The translations under genes and the position numbers were made by a program. Of a stretch of DNA of 64,000 nt, positions 17,870 through 26,666 are shown piece after piece (positions within the stretch are counted from its first letter, which is position 1; the number at the start of each line of letters is the position of its first letter). The DNA comes from Streptomyces griseocarneus (GTDB lineage: Bacteria; Actinomycetota; Actinomycetes; Streptomycetales; Streptomycetaceae): assembly GCF_014655595.1 (NCBI RefSeq), contig NZ_BNBL01000002.1:558170-622169 (forward strand), in the 5' to 3' direction. Under the pieces are notes generated by a model that saw nothing but the letters and a program-made list of their open reading frames with translations, did not search any database and was not told the DNA's origin.

Positions 17870-17959
17870 ACCGGCGACGCGGGCCGGCCCCCTGCCTCTC
17901 CCGGCCGGAAGGCCGGCCCGCACCCTGCCGAACCGCCACGACGGCCTTCTGGAGCCGAC

Positions 17960-18904
17960 ATGCTGTTCGTACGGTCCCGCACGCGGACCTTGACCTTCCT
18001 GTCCGCCGGTGCCGCGGTCGCGCTTTTGGTGACGGCGGCGTGGTGGGCCCGATGGCCGCACCCCGGCCACGAGCCGAGGGGCGCGGGGGCCCCGCGCGGT
18101 GCCCCCACCGCACAGGTCCAGCGGCTGCTGCACGACGCGGAGCAGCTGCTCCTGCGGTCCTGCATGCGCCGCGCGGGCTTCGACTACCACCCGGTGCCCA
18201 GCGAGGCTTCACCCACGGGCGACCGTTCCTTTCCCTATGAGTCCGTTCTCTACGTGCTCGACGATCCGGTCCGGGCGAAAGCGGACGGCTACGGCCGCGA
18301 CGCACGGCAGCATCTGCGGGAACTGGCCCGGCACGACCCCAACCGCCGGTACTTCCTGTCGCTGCCCCCGAGGCGCCGGGCCCAGGCCCTCGTCACCGCC
18401 AACGGCCCCAGCCCCGACGGGGTGCGCGCCACCCTTCCCACCGGCGGCGTGGTGCAGCGCAGCGACCGCGGATGCGTCTCGACCGCGCAGCGCCGGCTGT
18501 ACGGCGACCTGAGGGCCTGGTTCCAGCACTCGAACACCGTACGGACCCTGGACTCCCTGCGCAGGGCCCGGGTCATGGCCGACCCCCGCTACACCGACGG
18601 CCTCACCGCGTGGGCGCACTGCATGCGCCGTGCCGGCCATCCGTACACCAGCCCGGACCGGACCCGTGCCGCCGCCCTCTCCACCACCGACCCCATGCCG
18701 CGGGAGCAGGAGACCGCACTCGCCCTGGCAGAGGCTCGGTGCGCGAGGCGGTCCGGCCTCGCCGGCCTCGCCCGGCGCCTCGACGAGCACTACGGAACGG
18801 CGCTGCGCCGCCAGTACCGCCGCGACATCGATCTGAAGGTCCGCCTGGAGGCCCAGGCGCTGCCACGGGCGCGCGCAGTGATCGACGCCCTTGGTGAGCG
18901 CTGA
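17960..18904 (+). CDS. Secreted or membrane-anchored protein with repeated CMRRAG motifs
   Basis: 314 residues; family not recognised by name. A hydrophobic N-terminal helix (FLSAGAAVALLVTAAWWA) anchors or exports it. The outer part has two similar motifs, SCMRRAGFDYHP and HCMRRAGHPYTS, plus GCVSTAQRRLYGD and ARCARRSGL, giving four cysteines that could form two disulfides. Similar Cys-Met/Gly-Tyr motifs recur in streptomycete secreted proteins of unknown function. GGAGCCGAC precedes the ATG. It is separated from the previous gene by a terminator, so it has its own promoter. Confidence 0.82.
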   Translation: MLFVRSRTRTLTFLSAGAAVALLVTAAWWARWPHPGHEPRGAGAPRGAPTAQVQRLLHDAEQLLLRSCMRRAGFDYHPVPSEASPTGDRSFPYESVLYVLDDPVRAKADGYGRDARQHLRELARHDPNRRYFLSLPPRRRAQALVTANGPSPDGVRATLPTGGVVQRSDRGCVSTAQRRLYGDLRAWFQHSNTVRTLDSLRRARVMADPRYTDGLTAWAHCMRRAGHPYTSPDRTRAAALSTTDPMPREQETALALAEARCARRSGLAGLARRLDEHYGTALRRQYRRDIDLKVRLEAQALPRARAVIDALGER

Positions 18905-19008
18905 CGACTCGGCCGGACCGACAAGCCCCCCGCCGGTGAGACCGCCGGAGCGGGAGACGGACGCCGTGCGGCACCAGGCCGCACGGCCGTGACAGAAAGC
19001 GAAGGACC

Positions 19009-19467
19009 ATGCACAAGATTCGTACGCGCACCCTGCTGGCCGGACTGGCGGCCGCGATCGTGACCACCCTGGTTCCGGCCGGGGCCCAGGCGGCCGCACC
19101 CACGGCCGCCGCGACCACCCAGCCGCACACCGCCCCGGCCCGGGCCGCCGAGCCGGACGGCTTCCTCTACGCCTGGGAGCACCACCACGCCGGCGGCGCC
19201 CACTGCCGCTGGAACAAGGAGAACGCCAACTGGGCAGGATGCCGGAACAAGGTCTCCGACGTGTGGAACAACGGATTCCCCGGCCGCCTCAAGGACGTCC
19301 GGCTCCACTGGGGCCTGGCCATGACCGGCTCGTGGGTCTGTCTCCACCAGGGCGAGTCGATTCCCGACCTCAACGCGGCGGGGACCGTGTTCACCGCCCC
19401 CGGCCGAGGACAGGGCGAGAAGGTGAACGACAACATCTCCTCGCACGACTGGGTCGACGCCTGCTGA
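19009..19467 (+). CDS. Secreted peptidase inhibitor family I36-like protein
   Basis: 152 residues with a clear Sec signal (LLAGLAAAIVTTLVPAGAQA) and a mature domain of about 100 residues. The pattern GFLYAWEHHHAGGAHCRWNKENANWAG with later GSWVCLHQGESIPDL resembles the I36 inhibitor/beta-gamma crystallin-like fold of streptomycete metalloprotease inhibitors. Four cysteines (HCRW, GCRN, VCLH, final C) could give two disulfides. The inhibitor role is inferred from fold resemblance only. AGCGAAGGACC precedes the ATG. Confidence 0.72.
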   Translation: MHKIRTRTLLAGLAAAIVTTLVPAGAQAAAPTAAATTQPHTAPARAAEPDGFLYAWEHHHAGGAHCRWNKENANWAGCRNKVSDVWNNGFPGRLKDVRLHWGLAMTGSWVCLHQGESIPDLNAAGTVFTAPGRGQGEKVNDNISSHDWVDAC

Positions 19468-19531
19468 CCGACGAGACACCGCTGGGAGCGCGGCGGGCCG
19501 ACAAGCCGAAGCGGCTGTCGGGCCGCCGCGC

Positions 19532-20035
19532 TCAGCTGCCGTTCGCCCACGCGCTGTAGAGGCAGAGGCCGAGGAATCCGGCCGTGCACACGATCACGAT
19601 CCACGAGGTGAGCCCGGTGTGGGGGCCGCTGTGCCCATCGCGGCGCGACCCCGACCGCGCCCGACGCCGGCCCCGAGGCGCGCGGGGCGTCCGCGTCGCC
19701 GGAGCGGTGGCGTCGTCGGTGGTCTCGGCGAGCAGCCGGCGGCAGACCGCGGCCAGGGCGGCCGTGCCGGCGGAGAGGGAGACCACGGCTTCCGCGCGCG
19801 CCGGGGCGGTGGTGCCGCCGTCGAGGATCCGTCCCGCCCGGAGAAGGGCCTCGTCGCTGCCGCCCGTGGAAGCGAGGCTGATCCAGCGCTGTACGTGCTC
19901 GCCTCGGATGACCACCTGACCGGCTCGGTCCCGGTAGATCGTGTGCCGCTGCCACAGCACGCCGGCCAGCTCGCTCGCGACGTCCCTCAGTTCCGCTCTC
20001 ACTCTGGTCCCCACCCCTAGGAATCGAACAAACAT
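19532..20035 (-). CDS. Small C-terminally anchored membrane protein, unknown function
   Basis: 167 residues. The N-terminal 110 are soluble (ELAGVLWQRHTIYRDRAGQ, VQRWISLASTGGSDEALLR). A strongly basic linker (RAPRGRRRARSGSRRDGHSG) follows, then one transmembrane helix at the C-terminus (SWIVIVCTAGFLGLCLYSAW). That topology, with a basic region just before the helix, suggests a tail-anchored protein facing the cytosol. No family recognised. The start at 20035 is uncertain; a GTG a few codons on is also possible. Confidence 0.7.
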   Translation of the reverse strand: MFVRFLGVGTRVRAELRDVASELAGVLWQRHTIYRDRAGQVVIRGEHVQRWISLASTGGSDEALLRAGRILDGGTTAPARAEAVVSLSAGTAALAAVCRRLLAETTDDATAPATRTPRAPRGRRRARSGSRRDGHSGPHTGLTSWIVIVCTAGFLGLCLYSAWANGS

Positions 20036-20371
20036 CTCATTCTAGCGTCTGCCTCCCGACCTCCGCGCCGGGTGGTGCCCGCTTGCTCACGTGGAGTGCG
20101 CGAACCCGGCTCGGGTTGTGAGGCCGCTCATGGGGCGTGGGTCACATACGAAAGAGGGCCGTACCCGATTCGTGGCCGGATTCCGGCATTTGATCTCGTG
20201 TCGGGGGTGTGGGGGTACGGCGTTTCGCCGTAGGTCACACCTTTGCCAGCGGGTTTTCGCGCCGCTAACAATTGCGGAGTCGCACGGCGCCGTCGACCGA
20301 GAAACGGCGCTCTTTCTTTGCGCCAACGACGGCCACTGCGACGTAAGCGATCGGAAGGGTTTCAGATCCTC
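20036..20371 (+). promoter_or_regulatory. Long leader upstream of the lytic transglycosylase gene
   Basis: 336 bases without a gene. It includes a hairpin at 20207-20240 with outer GTGTG/CACAC and inner TACGGCG/CGCCGTA arms, followed by CCGCTAACAATTGCGG (20260s-20270s), itself an inverted repeat, and then GGAAGGG before the ATG. Cell-wall hydrolase genes in these bacteria are often under c-di-AMP riboswitches, but the expected ydaO consensus elements are not visible here. It may be an unrelated structured leader or simply a promoter region. Confidence 0.4.
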
Positions 20372-21085
20372 ATGCGTTCCACCGTCTCCGGCTATACCGC
20401 TCTGTCCAAGGCCCACAAGTTCTCCGCCGCTGGTCTCGTGACCGCTGCTGGTGCCGCCGCTCTGACCTTCGCCCTGGTCCCGCAGGCTTCCGCCGCGGAC
20501 GCTCACAGTGCGGGTGTGGCGCCGGTGGCGCTGAGCGCTCAGGAGTTCGGTGTGACGCAGGACGGCGAGCTGGCCAAGGCTGCCGACGACGCCGCCGTGA
20601 AGGCGGGCGTGGACGCGAAGGCCGCGGTGAAGGCGAAGGCGGACGCCGAGGCGAAGGCCAAGGCCGACCGTGAGCGCGCCAGCCGTTCCATCGAGCGCAA
20701 GGCCCTCAAGCCCGCCGCCAAGCCCGCCCCGGCCAAGCCGGCCGCTCCGGTGAAGAAGGCCTACACGGACAACCTGGACGGCTGGATCAGCGAGTCGCTG
20801 GACGTCCTGCGCTCCAAGGGCATCCCGGCCTCGTACGAGGGCATCAAGCGCAACATCATGCGTGAGTCCACCGGTAACCCGCGTGCGATCAATGACTGGG
20901 ACGTCAATGCGGTGAACGGTGTGCCGTCGAAGGGTCTGCTGCAGATCATCGACCCGACGTTCAAGGCGTATCACGTCGAGGGCACCTCGTGGGACATCTA
21001 CGACCCGGTCGCCAACATCACCGCTTCCTGCAACTACGCGGCCGACAAGTACGGCTCCATGGACAACGTCAACTCCGCTTACTGA
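20372..21085 (+). CDS. Secreted lytic transglycosylase (SLT domain)
   Basis: 237 residues. The signal peptide ends near LTFALVPQASAA; a Lys/Ala-rich coiled linker (AAVKAKADAEAKAKADRERA) and a Pro-rich stretch lead to a C-terminal SLT domain at about 140-237. The catalytic Glu is in IKRNIMRESTGNPRAINDWD, followed by the SLT motifs GVPSKGLLQIIDPTFKAYH and NITASCNYAADKYGS. It cleaves peptidoglycan glycan strands outside the membrane, probably during growth or germination. The chosen ATG has GGAAGGG upstream; a longer frame would start inside the leader. Confidence 0.92.
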   Translation: MRSTVSGYTALSKAHKFSAAGLVTAAGAAALTFALVPQASAADAHSAGVAPVALSAQEFGVTQDGELAKAADDAAVKAGVDAKAAVKAKADAEAKAKADRERASRSIERKALKPAAKPAPAKPAAPVKKAYTDNLDGWISESLDVLRSKGIPASYEGIKRNIMRESTGNPRAINDWDVNAVNGVPSKGLLQIIDPTFKAYHVEGTSWDIYDPVANITASCNYAADKYGSMDNVNSAY

Positions 21086-21110
21086 TCGAACTCAGCGGAC
21101 GACACACCAC

Positions 21111-21147
21111 CCAAGGCCCCCCGGGACTCGTTCCCGGGGGGCCTTGG
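21111..21147. terminator. Strong bidirectional terminator
   Basis: CCAAGGCCCCCCGGGA and TCCCGGGGGGCCTTGG form a perfect 16-bp stem with a 5-base loop between the convergent transglycosylase and kinase genes. The symmetry allows it to work in both directions. Confidence 0.9.
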
Positions 21148-21148
21148 C

Positions 21149-22945
21149 TCATCCGGAATACCTCCAGAGGGTGAGCAGCGTGTCGAACGAAGGCAGTTCG
21201 TTCTGGCCGACGACGTCCTTGATCTCGATCATCGCCAGGTTGTGTTCCGTGGTGATGGTGCAGAGCACCATGCCCTTGTGGAGGGTGGTGTGGTCGACCA
21301 GGTCTTTCTTGGTGACGTCCGCCGGCAGGACGTTGGTCTGCGCGCCGGCCAGGCACTCCTGGTAGGTGGTGCCGCTGCTCACGCCCGTCGTCGTGCTGAA
21401 GCGAAACCGTTGGAAGAGATCGGATCCCCCGTCCACGGCCTCGTACCGCAGTTCCGCGGTCGTCGACTTGGTGTTTTCGGTGCTGCTCTGCGGCGTGTCG
21501 AGGTCGACGAAGAGGGAGCCGTTGCTCGGCGGGCGGAGCGTCAGCTGTCTTCCCGCGAAGAGGGGCGCGCCCGGCGCGGCTCCGGTGCCGGCGGCAGCGC
21601 CCGCAGGGGGGCTGGCGAGGACGGCGGCGCTCGGCGGGAGAGTCGGGGACCGGCTCACGGACGGGCTCTGGGAGGGCGGTGCGACCGGCGCGGTCACGCC
21701 CGTCCCGGGCTTGCGCGCCGAAGACGGCGCCTCGTCGCCGTCCGGCCACCAGTACGCGAACGCGCTCACTCCGGCGACGGCGGTCAGGGCGAGCGCCGCG
21801 AGCAGCGGGGTACGGCGGCGGCGTGCGCCCGGAGCTGCCGTGGCGCCGGTCGCCGACCCCGCGTCGGCCGACATGCCGCCGGGAAGGCCGCCGGTGTGCG
21901 GCGGCTGGGTCGGCCCGTCGGGCCCGAGGGCGTCCCGTCCTGCCGTAGCCCCGTATCCGGACTGCCCGTACCCCGTCTGTCCGTTCCCCGTCGGCTGTCC
22001 GTTCCCGGTCTGCGTGGACTCGCCCTCCGTGGTGAGCGGAGCTTCGGGGAGCGCCCCGAGGGCCTGCTCCCGGCGGGTCGTCTCGGCGGCGATCGAGGCG
22101 GGAAGCCAGCCGTCGAAGTCGCGCAGCCTCCGGCCGCTCGCCTCCTCGCACATCGCCGCCAACTCCTCGGGTCCCGGCCGCCGTTCGGGGTCGCCGTCGA
22201 GGCAGCGGTCCAGGACCGGGCGCAGTTCACGGGGGTAGCGGCTCAGGTCGGGCGGGTGGGAGGCGGTGTTGCCGATCCGGTGGGCCAGCGTGGTCGCCTG
22301 CCCTTCGCCGAACGGATGGTGACCGGTGGCGGCGACGGCCGCCACCAGCCCCAGCGAGAACAGATCGGCGGCCGGAGTGAGGGGGAGCCCGGCGACCTGC
22401 TCGGGGGACATGTACTGAGGGGTGCCGACGACGCCGCCGCTGCGGGTGAGCTGTGTGGAGTCGGCGGCTCGGGCGATGCCGAAGTCGATCACCCATGGCC
22501 CCTCGGAGCCGAGCAGGATGTTGCTCGGCTTCAGGTCGCGGTGGATGATCCCGGCCGCGTGGACCGCACGCAGCGCCTCCGCCACGCAGCCGACGAGCTG
22601 GAGGACGGCCGGGGCGGGCAGCGGGCCGAAGTCGTCGAGCGCGGTGTTCAGCGGCAGCCCCGGGATGTAGGTGCCGGCGATCCAGGGTCTGGCGCCGGTG
22701 GTGTCGTGGTCGACGACGGGCACGACGTGGTAGCCGCGCACCTGTCGTGCGGCGCGGGCCTCCTGCTGGAAGCGCAGGCGGTACTCCTCCTCGTCCGCGA
22801 GCTCCCTGCGGATCAGCTTGAGAGCCACCGGCTGGTTCCCCCGGGTGCGGGAAAGGAACACCGATCCCATGCCCCCCTCGCCGATCCTGGCCAGCAGCTG
22901 ATAACCCGCCACCTCTCGCGGGTCGTCCGTGCGCAGGGGCTTCAA
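21149..22945 (-). CDS. Receptor-like Ser/Thr protein kinase (Hanks type)
   Basis: 598 residues from a TTG start at 22945 that gives LKPLRTDDPREVAGYQLL, the usual N-terminus of this class; AGGGG lies just upstream. The kinase domain (about 12-270) is complete: G-loop GEGGMGSVF, VALKLIR lysine, HRDLKPSN catalytic loop, DFGIAR, and GTPQYMSPEQ. A Gly/Gln/Thr-rich linker and one transmembrane helix (LLAALALTAVAGVSAFAYWW, about 385-405) follow, then a Pro/Ser-rich stalk and a roughly 150-residue outer domain with two Cys (QECLAG and VLCTIT). No PASTA repeats. The outer domain may sense a ligand. Divergent from the FHA gene. Confidence 0.92.
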   Translation of the reverse strand: MKPLRTDDPREVAGYQLLARIGEGGMGSVFLSRTRGNQPVALKLIRRELADEEEYRLRFQQEARAARQVRGYHVVPVVDHDTTGARPWIAGTYIPGLPLNTALDDFGPLPAPAVLQLVGCVAEALRAVHAAGIIHRDLKPSNILLGSEGPWVIDFGIARAADSTQLTRSGGVVGTPQYMSPEQVAGLPLTPAADLFSLGLVAAVAATGHHPFGEGQATTLAHRIGNTASHPPDLSRYPRELRPVLDRCLDGDPERRPGPEELAAMCEEASGRRLRDFDGWLPASIAAETTRREQALGALPEAPLTTEGESTQTGNGQPTGNGQTGYGQSGYGATAGRDALGPDGPTQPPHTGGLPGGMSADAGSATGATAAPGARRRRTPLLAALALTAVAGVSAFAYWWPDGDEAPSSARKPGTGVTAPVAPPSQSPSVSRSPTLPPSAAVLASPPAGAAAGTGAAPGAPLFAGRQLTLRPPSNGSLFVDLDTPQSSTENTKSTTAELRYEAVDGGSDLFQRFRFSTTTGVSSGTTYQECLAGAQTNVLPADVTKKDLVDHTTLHKGMVLCTITTEHNLAMIEIKDVVGQNELPSFDTLLTLWRYSG

Positions 22946-23072
22946 GTGCCCCTGCTTTCCCGAGATTTCGATGAGAATCCCTCCCCGGTCGTTCTGAGGG
23001 TGCGATGCTAGCGGCGGCACCGCGCCACGGTGGCCGAAAACCTGATGAACGACGGGAAGGCCCGGAGGGCTG

Positions 23073-24221
23073 ATGGAGCACAACCTGCCAGGCGCGGCGG
23101 ACCTGGCCGACTATCTGGTCGACCTGTCCAACGTGGTGCGCGACCGGTCGCTCGGCGCCCCGGGGGCCCGCTCCCTGGACCGGTTCCGGCTCGTCGTGCG
23201 GGCCCTGGTGCGCCTCACCGGCGATCCCGACGTGCCCGTCTACCCCGTGGCCGACGCGAGTCTGCTCGGCGGGTCCCGCGAGTTCACCGACCCGCGCGAC
23301 GCGGCGACGCTGCGGCGCTGGGTCGAGGAGGGCCTGGTCGAGGAGGTCGGCGACGCCGACCGGCGCATCCTGGAACTGATGGAGATGACCAGCGCCGCGC
23401 ACACCCGGACCGTCACCGGCGATCTCCTGACCGGCCACCGTCGCGAACACCCCTGGATCCAGGGGAACACCGACCGCTTCCTCAAGCCGGTGGCGGGACC
23501 GTCCGGGTCGGTGCGGCTCGTCCCGCTGGACATGGGCGTCCGCACGGAGGCCGAGATCTCCCGGAGCGACGAGCTCGCGGCGTTCAAGAAGCAGGGACTC
23601 CTCAAGGGCTCACAGCAGCCGATCTCCGCCGTGATCAACCGCTTCTGGCGCTGCCCGGAGCGCCGCTGCTCCCTCTACGACCCGCGCAGCGGCCGCGTGC
23701 TGCTGCCCCGCATGCTGCGCGGTGTCCCCACCTGCGAGGTGCACGGCCGGCCGCTGGCCGATGCCGGCCCCCGCCCGGCAATGGCCCAGCTCAAGGCCAT
23801 GGTGGACGGCGGCTGCGCGGCCCGCTACACCGTGGAGGAGGGCTCCCGTACCGCGGTCGGCCGCAACCCCGCGGACGGCATCGCCCTGTACGGCCTGCTG
23901 GCCCCGAAGGTGGCGGCGCGCATCAGCCGTGAACACGTCGTGGTCTCCACCACCGACGGCATCCTGCGGGTCCGGGACGTCAGCACGTACGGCACCCGGA
24001 TGCGCACCGCCGACCGCCGTGGCCGCCCGGGCCCGTGGGAGCGGCTGCCCCGGGACCGGGACCGGCGCTTCGGACTCGGCGACGAGGTGGAACTCGCGCC
24101 CGGCGTGGTGCTCACCCGCAGCGGCCGGCGCTTCCCGGCGGAGCTGGCGGCAGCCTGGCGGACCGGCCCCGCGGGCCCGTCGGCTCCGCCGGAAGCCTCC
24201 CTGCCGACGTCGCTGCGCTGA
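23073..24221 (+). CDS. PIN/NYN-like domain - zinc ribbon - FHA protein
   Basis: 382 residues. The N-terminal part has acidic positions in the order expected for PIN/NYN-type nucleases: ADYLVDLSNVVRD, VYPVADASLLGG, RRILELME and VTGDLLTGHRREHPWIQ. The middle has a Cys-rich element (WRCPERRCSLYDP, then PTCEVHGRPL), likely a zinc ribbon. The C-terminal FHA domain, about 255-350, shows TAVGRNPADG, ISREHVVVSTTDG and RDVSTYGTRM, the phosphothreonine-binding pattern. It starts 127 bases from the divergent receptor kinase, a natural partner. Nuclease activity is inferred from motif order and is less certain than the FHA domain. Confidence 0.82.
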   Translation: MEHNLPGAADLADYLVDLSNVVRDRSLGAPGARSLDRFRLVVRALVRLTGDPDVPVYPVADASLLGGSREFTDPRDAATLRRWVEEGLVEEVGDADRRILELMEMTSAAHTRTVTGDLLTGHRREHPWIQGNTDRFLKPVAGPSGSVRLVPLDMGVRTEAEISRSDELAAFKKQGLLKGSQQPISAVINRFWRCPERRCSLYDPRSGRVLLPRMLRGVPTCEVHGRPLADAGPRPAMAQLKAMVDGGCAARYTVEEGSRTAVGRNPADGIALYGLLAPKVAARISREHVVVSTTDGILRVRDVSTYGTRMRTADRRGRPGPWERLPRDRDRRFGLGDEVELAPGVVLTRSGRRFPAELAAAWRTGPAGPSAPPEASLPTSLR

Positions 24222-24249
24222 GCCCTCGGGGCGCTCCCCGAAGCTCCGC

Positions 24250-25458
24250 TCAGCGGTTCGCGGCGGCGAACGGGCCGCCGTCACCGAAGGCCAGCTCGGC
24301 GAAGCGCTCACCGATGCGGCGGTGGCCGGCGGAGTCCGGGTGGAGCCCGTCGGGCAGCGGCAGCTCGGCGAAGTCGGGCTCGCCGTAGAGCGAACGGCCG
24401 TCGAGGTAATGCAGGTTGGGGTCGTCGGCCGCCCGTAGCGCGGTGATGCGGGAGAGCTCGTCCCGGATGACGTTGAGCGTCAGCCGGGTGCGGTCCGACG
24501 GGTCGCCCAGCGGCCGGAATCGCACGGTCGAGCCATCGAAGTCCGGGGCGAGGGGACCCGGGGTGTCCTCTTGCATGGGGCAGAGGACGGGGGAGACGAC
24601 CAGCAGGGGAGTGGTGGGGTGCCCCTCGCGGATGGTGTCGAGGAAGCCGTGGACCGCCGGGGCGAAGGCGCGCAGACGCATCAGGTCGGTGTTGACCAGG
24701 TTGATGCCGATCTTGAGGCTGATCAGGTCCGCGGGGGTGTCGCGCAGGGCGCGTGCGGTGAACGGGTCGAGGAGGGCGTTGCCGCCGAACCCCAGGTTGA
24801 TCAGCTCCACGCCGCCCCGGTCGGCGGCGAGCGCCGGCCAGGTCGCGGTCGGGCTGTCGGCGTTGGAGCCGTGGCTGATGGAACTGCCGTGGTGCAGCCA
24901 CACCCTGCGGCCGCGGTCCGGCACGGCCTCGACCGGCGCGTCGGTGCGCAGGGCGATCAGCTCGGTGATCTCCGTATGCGGCAGCCAGATCTCGACGTCC
25001 TTCGCGTCGGCGGACAGACCGGTGAACCGGACGGTGCCGGGCGGCCCGGGGCGGGTGACCACGGACCCGGTGGCCATGTCGATGACCTGCACGTTGCCGC
25101 CGGCCACACTGTCCCGCCCGGCCGGGCGGCCGTCGACGCGCAGGTCGTACACGCCGTCGGCAGGGGCGGGAGCGCCCTGGTAGACCCTCTTGGTGGGGAG
25201 TACGTCCAGCTCGATGGCGGTGGCCCGGGTGCGGAACACCAGCCGCACACCGGAGGGCTGGGCCTCGACCATGGCGAGGGACTGGTCGGGGAACTGCTTC
25301 CGGGCCCGGGCGGGCAGCCGGTGCGGCAGCACGCCGTGCTCGGTGCGTTCCACGTCGAGGGCGCCGCGCAGGAGCCGGGGATCGACCGGCGTGGTGATCC
25401 AGGCGGTCACCTCTTCCTCCTCGCGTCGGCCGGGGACGTCGTTGAGCTGGGAATTCAT
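24250..25458 (-). CDS. SGNH/GDSL family hydrolase with N-terminal beta domain
   Basis: 402 residues, no signal peptide. The N-terminal 180 residues look like the beta-sandwich found before SGNH domains in CE2/SsfX3-like esterases (VRLVFRTRATAIELDVLPTK). The catalytic part contains VWLHHGSSISHGSN (block I Ser), LGFGGNALLD (Gly block), SLKIGINLVN (Asn block) and PDGLHPDSAGHRRIG (Asp-x-x-His). It is likely an esterase on acylated sugars or small molecules. The gene is convergent with the FHA gene and divergent from the soluble kinase. Confidence 0.88.
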   Translation of the reverse strand: MNSQLNDVPGRREEEEVTAWITTPVDPRLLRGALDVERTEHGVLPHRLPARARKQFPDQSLAMVEAQPSGVRLVFRTRATAIELDVLPTKRVYQGAPAPADGVYDLRVDGRPAGRDSVAGGNVQVIDMATGSVVTRPGPPGTVRFTGLSADAKDVEIWLPHTEITELIALRTDAPVEAVPDRGRRVWLHHGSSISHGSNADSPTATWPALAADRGGVELINLGFGGNALLDPFTARALRDTPADLISLKIGINLVNTDLMRLRAFAPAVHGFLDTIREGHPTTPLLVVSPVLCPMQEDTPGPLAPDFDGSTVRFRPLGDPSDRTRLTLNVIRDELSRITALRAADDPNLHYLDGRSLYGEPDFAELPLPDGLHPDSAGHRRIGERFAELAFGDGGPFAAANR

Positions 25459-25673
25459 GGACCCACCCTGTCAAGCGAATACCTGGGGCGCACATGATTT
25501 TCCTCCGTACCCGGTCTCCTCCGTGGTCCGTGCCGCCCCGTCACGCTGCAACGCCACCCGCCGATGTGCGCGGGGCAGGTACCGGACGGGGCTATTCGCG
25601 GGACACTCTGCACGTCCACGTGTCCACGGCGGTGCGGCCGGGCCGCCGGAGCCGTGCGAGGGGGGTGGTGAGG

Positions 25674-26663
25674 GTGGAGTTGCCGGTGGGTGATCCCCGA
25701 CGGGTCGGCCGCTACCGCATCGTGGGGCGGCTCGGGGCCGGGGGCATGGGCTGGGTGTACCTGGGCCGTTCGCCGGGCGGGCGGGCGATGGCCGTGAAGG
25801 TGGTACGTCCGGAGCTGGCCGCCGACGAGGCGTTCCGGCAGCGCTTCGCGCGCGAGGTGGACGCCGCTCGAGCCGTCGGCGGTGCCTTCACCGCTCCCGT
25901 CGTCGACGCCGACACGCAGGGCGATCCGCCGTGGCTGGCGACCGTGTACGTACCCGGCCCGTCCCTCGCGGAGGCGGTGCGCACCGGCGGCCCGCTCCCG
26001 GAGGAGCAGGTATGGGAGCTGGGCGCGGGCCTGGTGGAGGCGCTGCAGGCGATCCACGGTGCGCATGTGGTGCACCGGGACCTCAAACCGTCGAACATCC
26101 TGCTGGCGGAGGACGGGCCGCGGGTCATCGATTTCGGGATCTCGCTGGTCGACGGCCGGCACGGTCTCACCCTGCCGGGCGTGGTCATGGGCACGCCGCC
26201 CTTCATGTCGCCCGAGCAGGTGAGGGGCGCGAGGGTCGGGCCGGCGAGCGACGTCTTCTCCCTCGGGGGCGTGCTGGTGTTCGCCGCGACCGGCCGGGCG
26301 CCCTTCGGCCCGGAGGAGGGGCTGTTCTACCGCATCGCGCACGAGGAGCCGCGGCTGGACGCGGTACCGGCCGGGCTGCGGAGCCTCATCGCATGGTGCA
26401 TGGCGAAGTCGCCGGGGGACCGCCCCGGTACCGACGCCTTGCTGGCGGAGTTCGCGGCCCGTTCCGGTGAGGTCGCGGGGGAGTCCTGGCCGCCCGCCGG
26501 GGTCGCCGAGACCATTCGTGAGCGTGCCGGTGAGGTGGCGGAGCGGGGGTCGACCGGCACACCCGGTGCTTCCGTGTCCTCCTGCTTGTTGTCGCATGCC
26601 CAGGCCCTGCTCGATGCCGGGCTGACCGACGGCATGGTCGTGGAGGCGTCGTGGAGGCGGTGA
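25674..26663 (+). CDS. Soluble Ser/Thr protein kinase
   Basis: 329 residues. A complete kinase domain fills most of the protein: GAGGMGWVYLG, MAVKVVRPE, HRDLKPSNILL, IDFGISL, GTPPFMSPEQ. No transmembrane segment; the short C-terminus (about 270-329) is Glu/Ala-rich. The start is one of three in-frame GTGs at 25665, 25668 and 25674; 25674 gives VELPVGDPRRVGRYRIV at good spacing from AGGGGGG. It is followed 3 bases later by the YbjN-like gene, so the two are cotranscribed. It may phosphorylate members of the following operon; that is inference. Confidence 0.9.
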   Translation: MELPVGDPRRVGRYRIVGRLGAGGMGWVYLGRSPGGRAMAVKVVRPELAADEAFRQRFAREVDAARAVGGAFTAPVVDADTQGDPPWLATVYVPGPSLAEAVRTGGPLPEEQVWELGAGLVEALQAIHGAHVVHRDLKPSNILLAEDGPRVIDFGISLVDGRHGLTLPGVVMGTPPFMSPEQVRGARVGPASDVFSLGGVLVFAATGRAPFGPEEGLFYRIAHEEPRLDAVPAGLRSLIAWCMAKSPGDRPGTDALLAEFAARSGEVAGESWPPAGVAETIRERAGEVAERGSTGTPGASVSSCLLSHAQALLDAGLTDGMVVEASWRR

Positions 26664-26666
26664 GCC

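Noticed and set aside
20085..20371. c-di-AMP (ydaO) riboswitch
   Set aside because: The gene type and leader length fit, but the conserved riboswitch sequence blocks I would expect are not present, so I did not call it.
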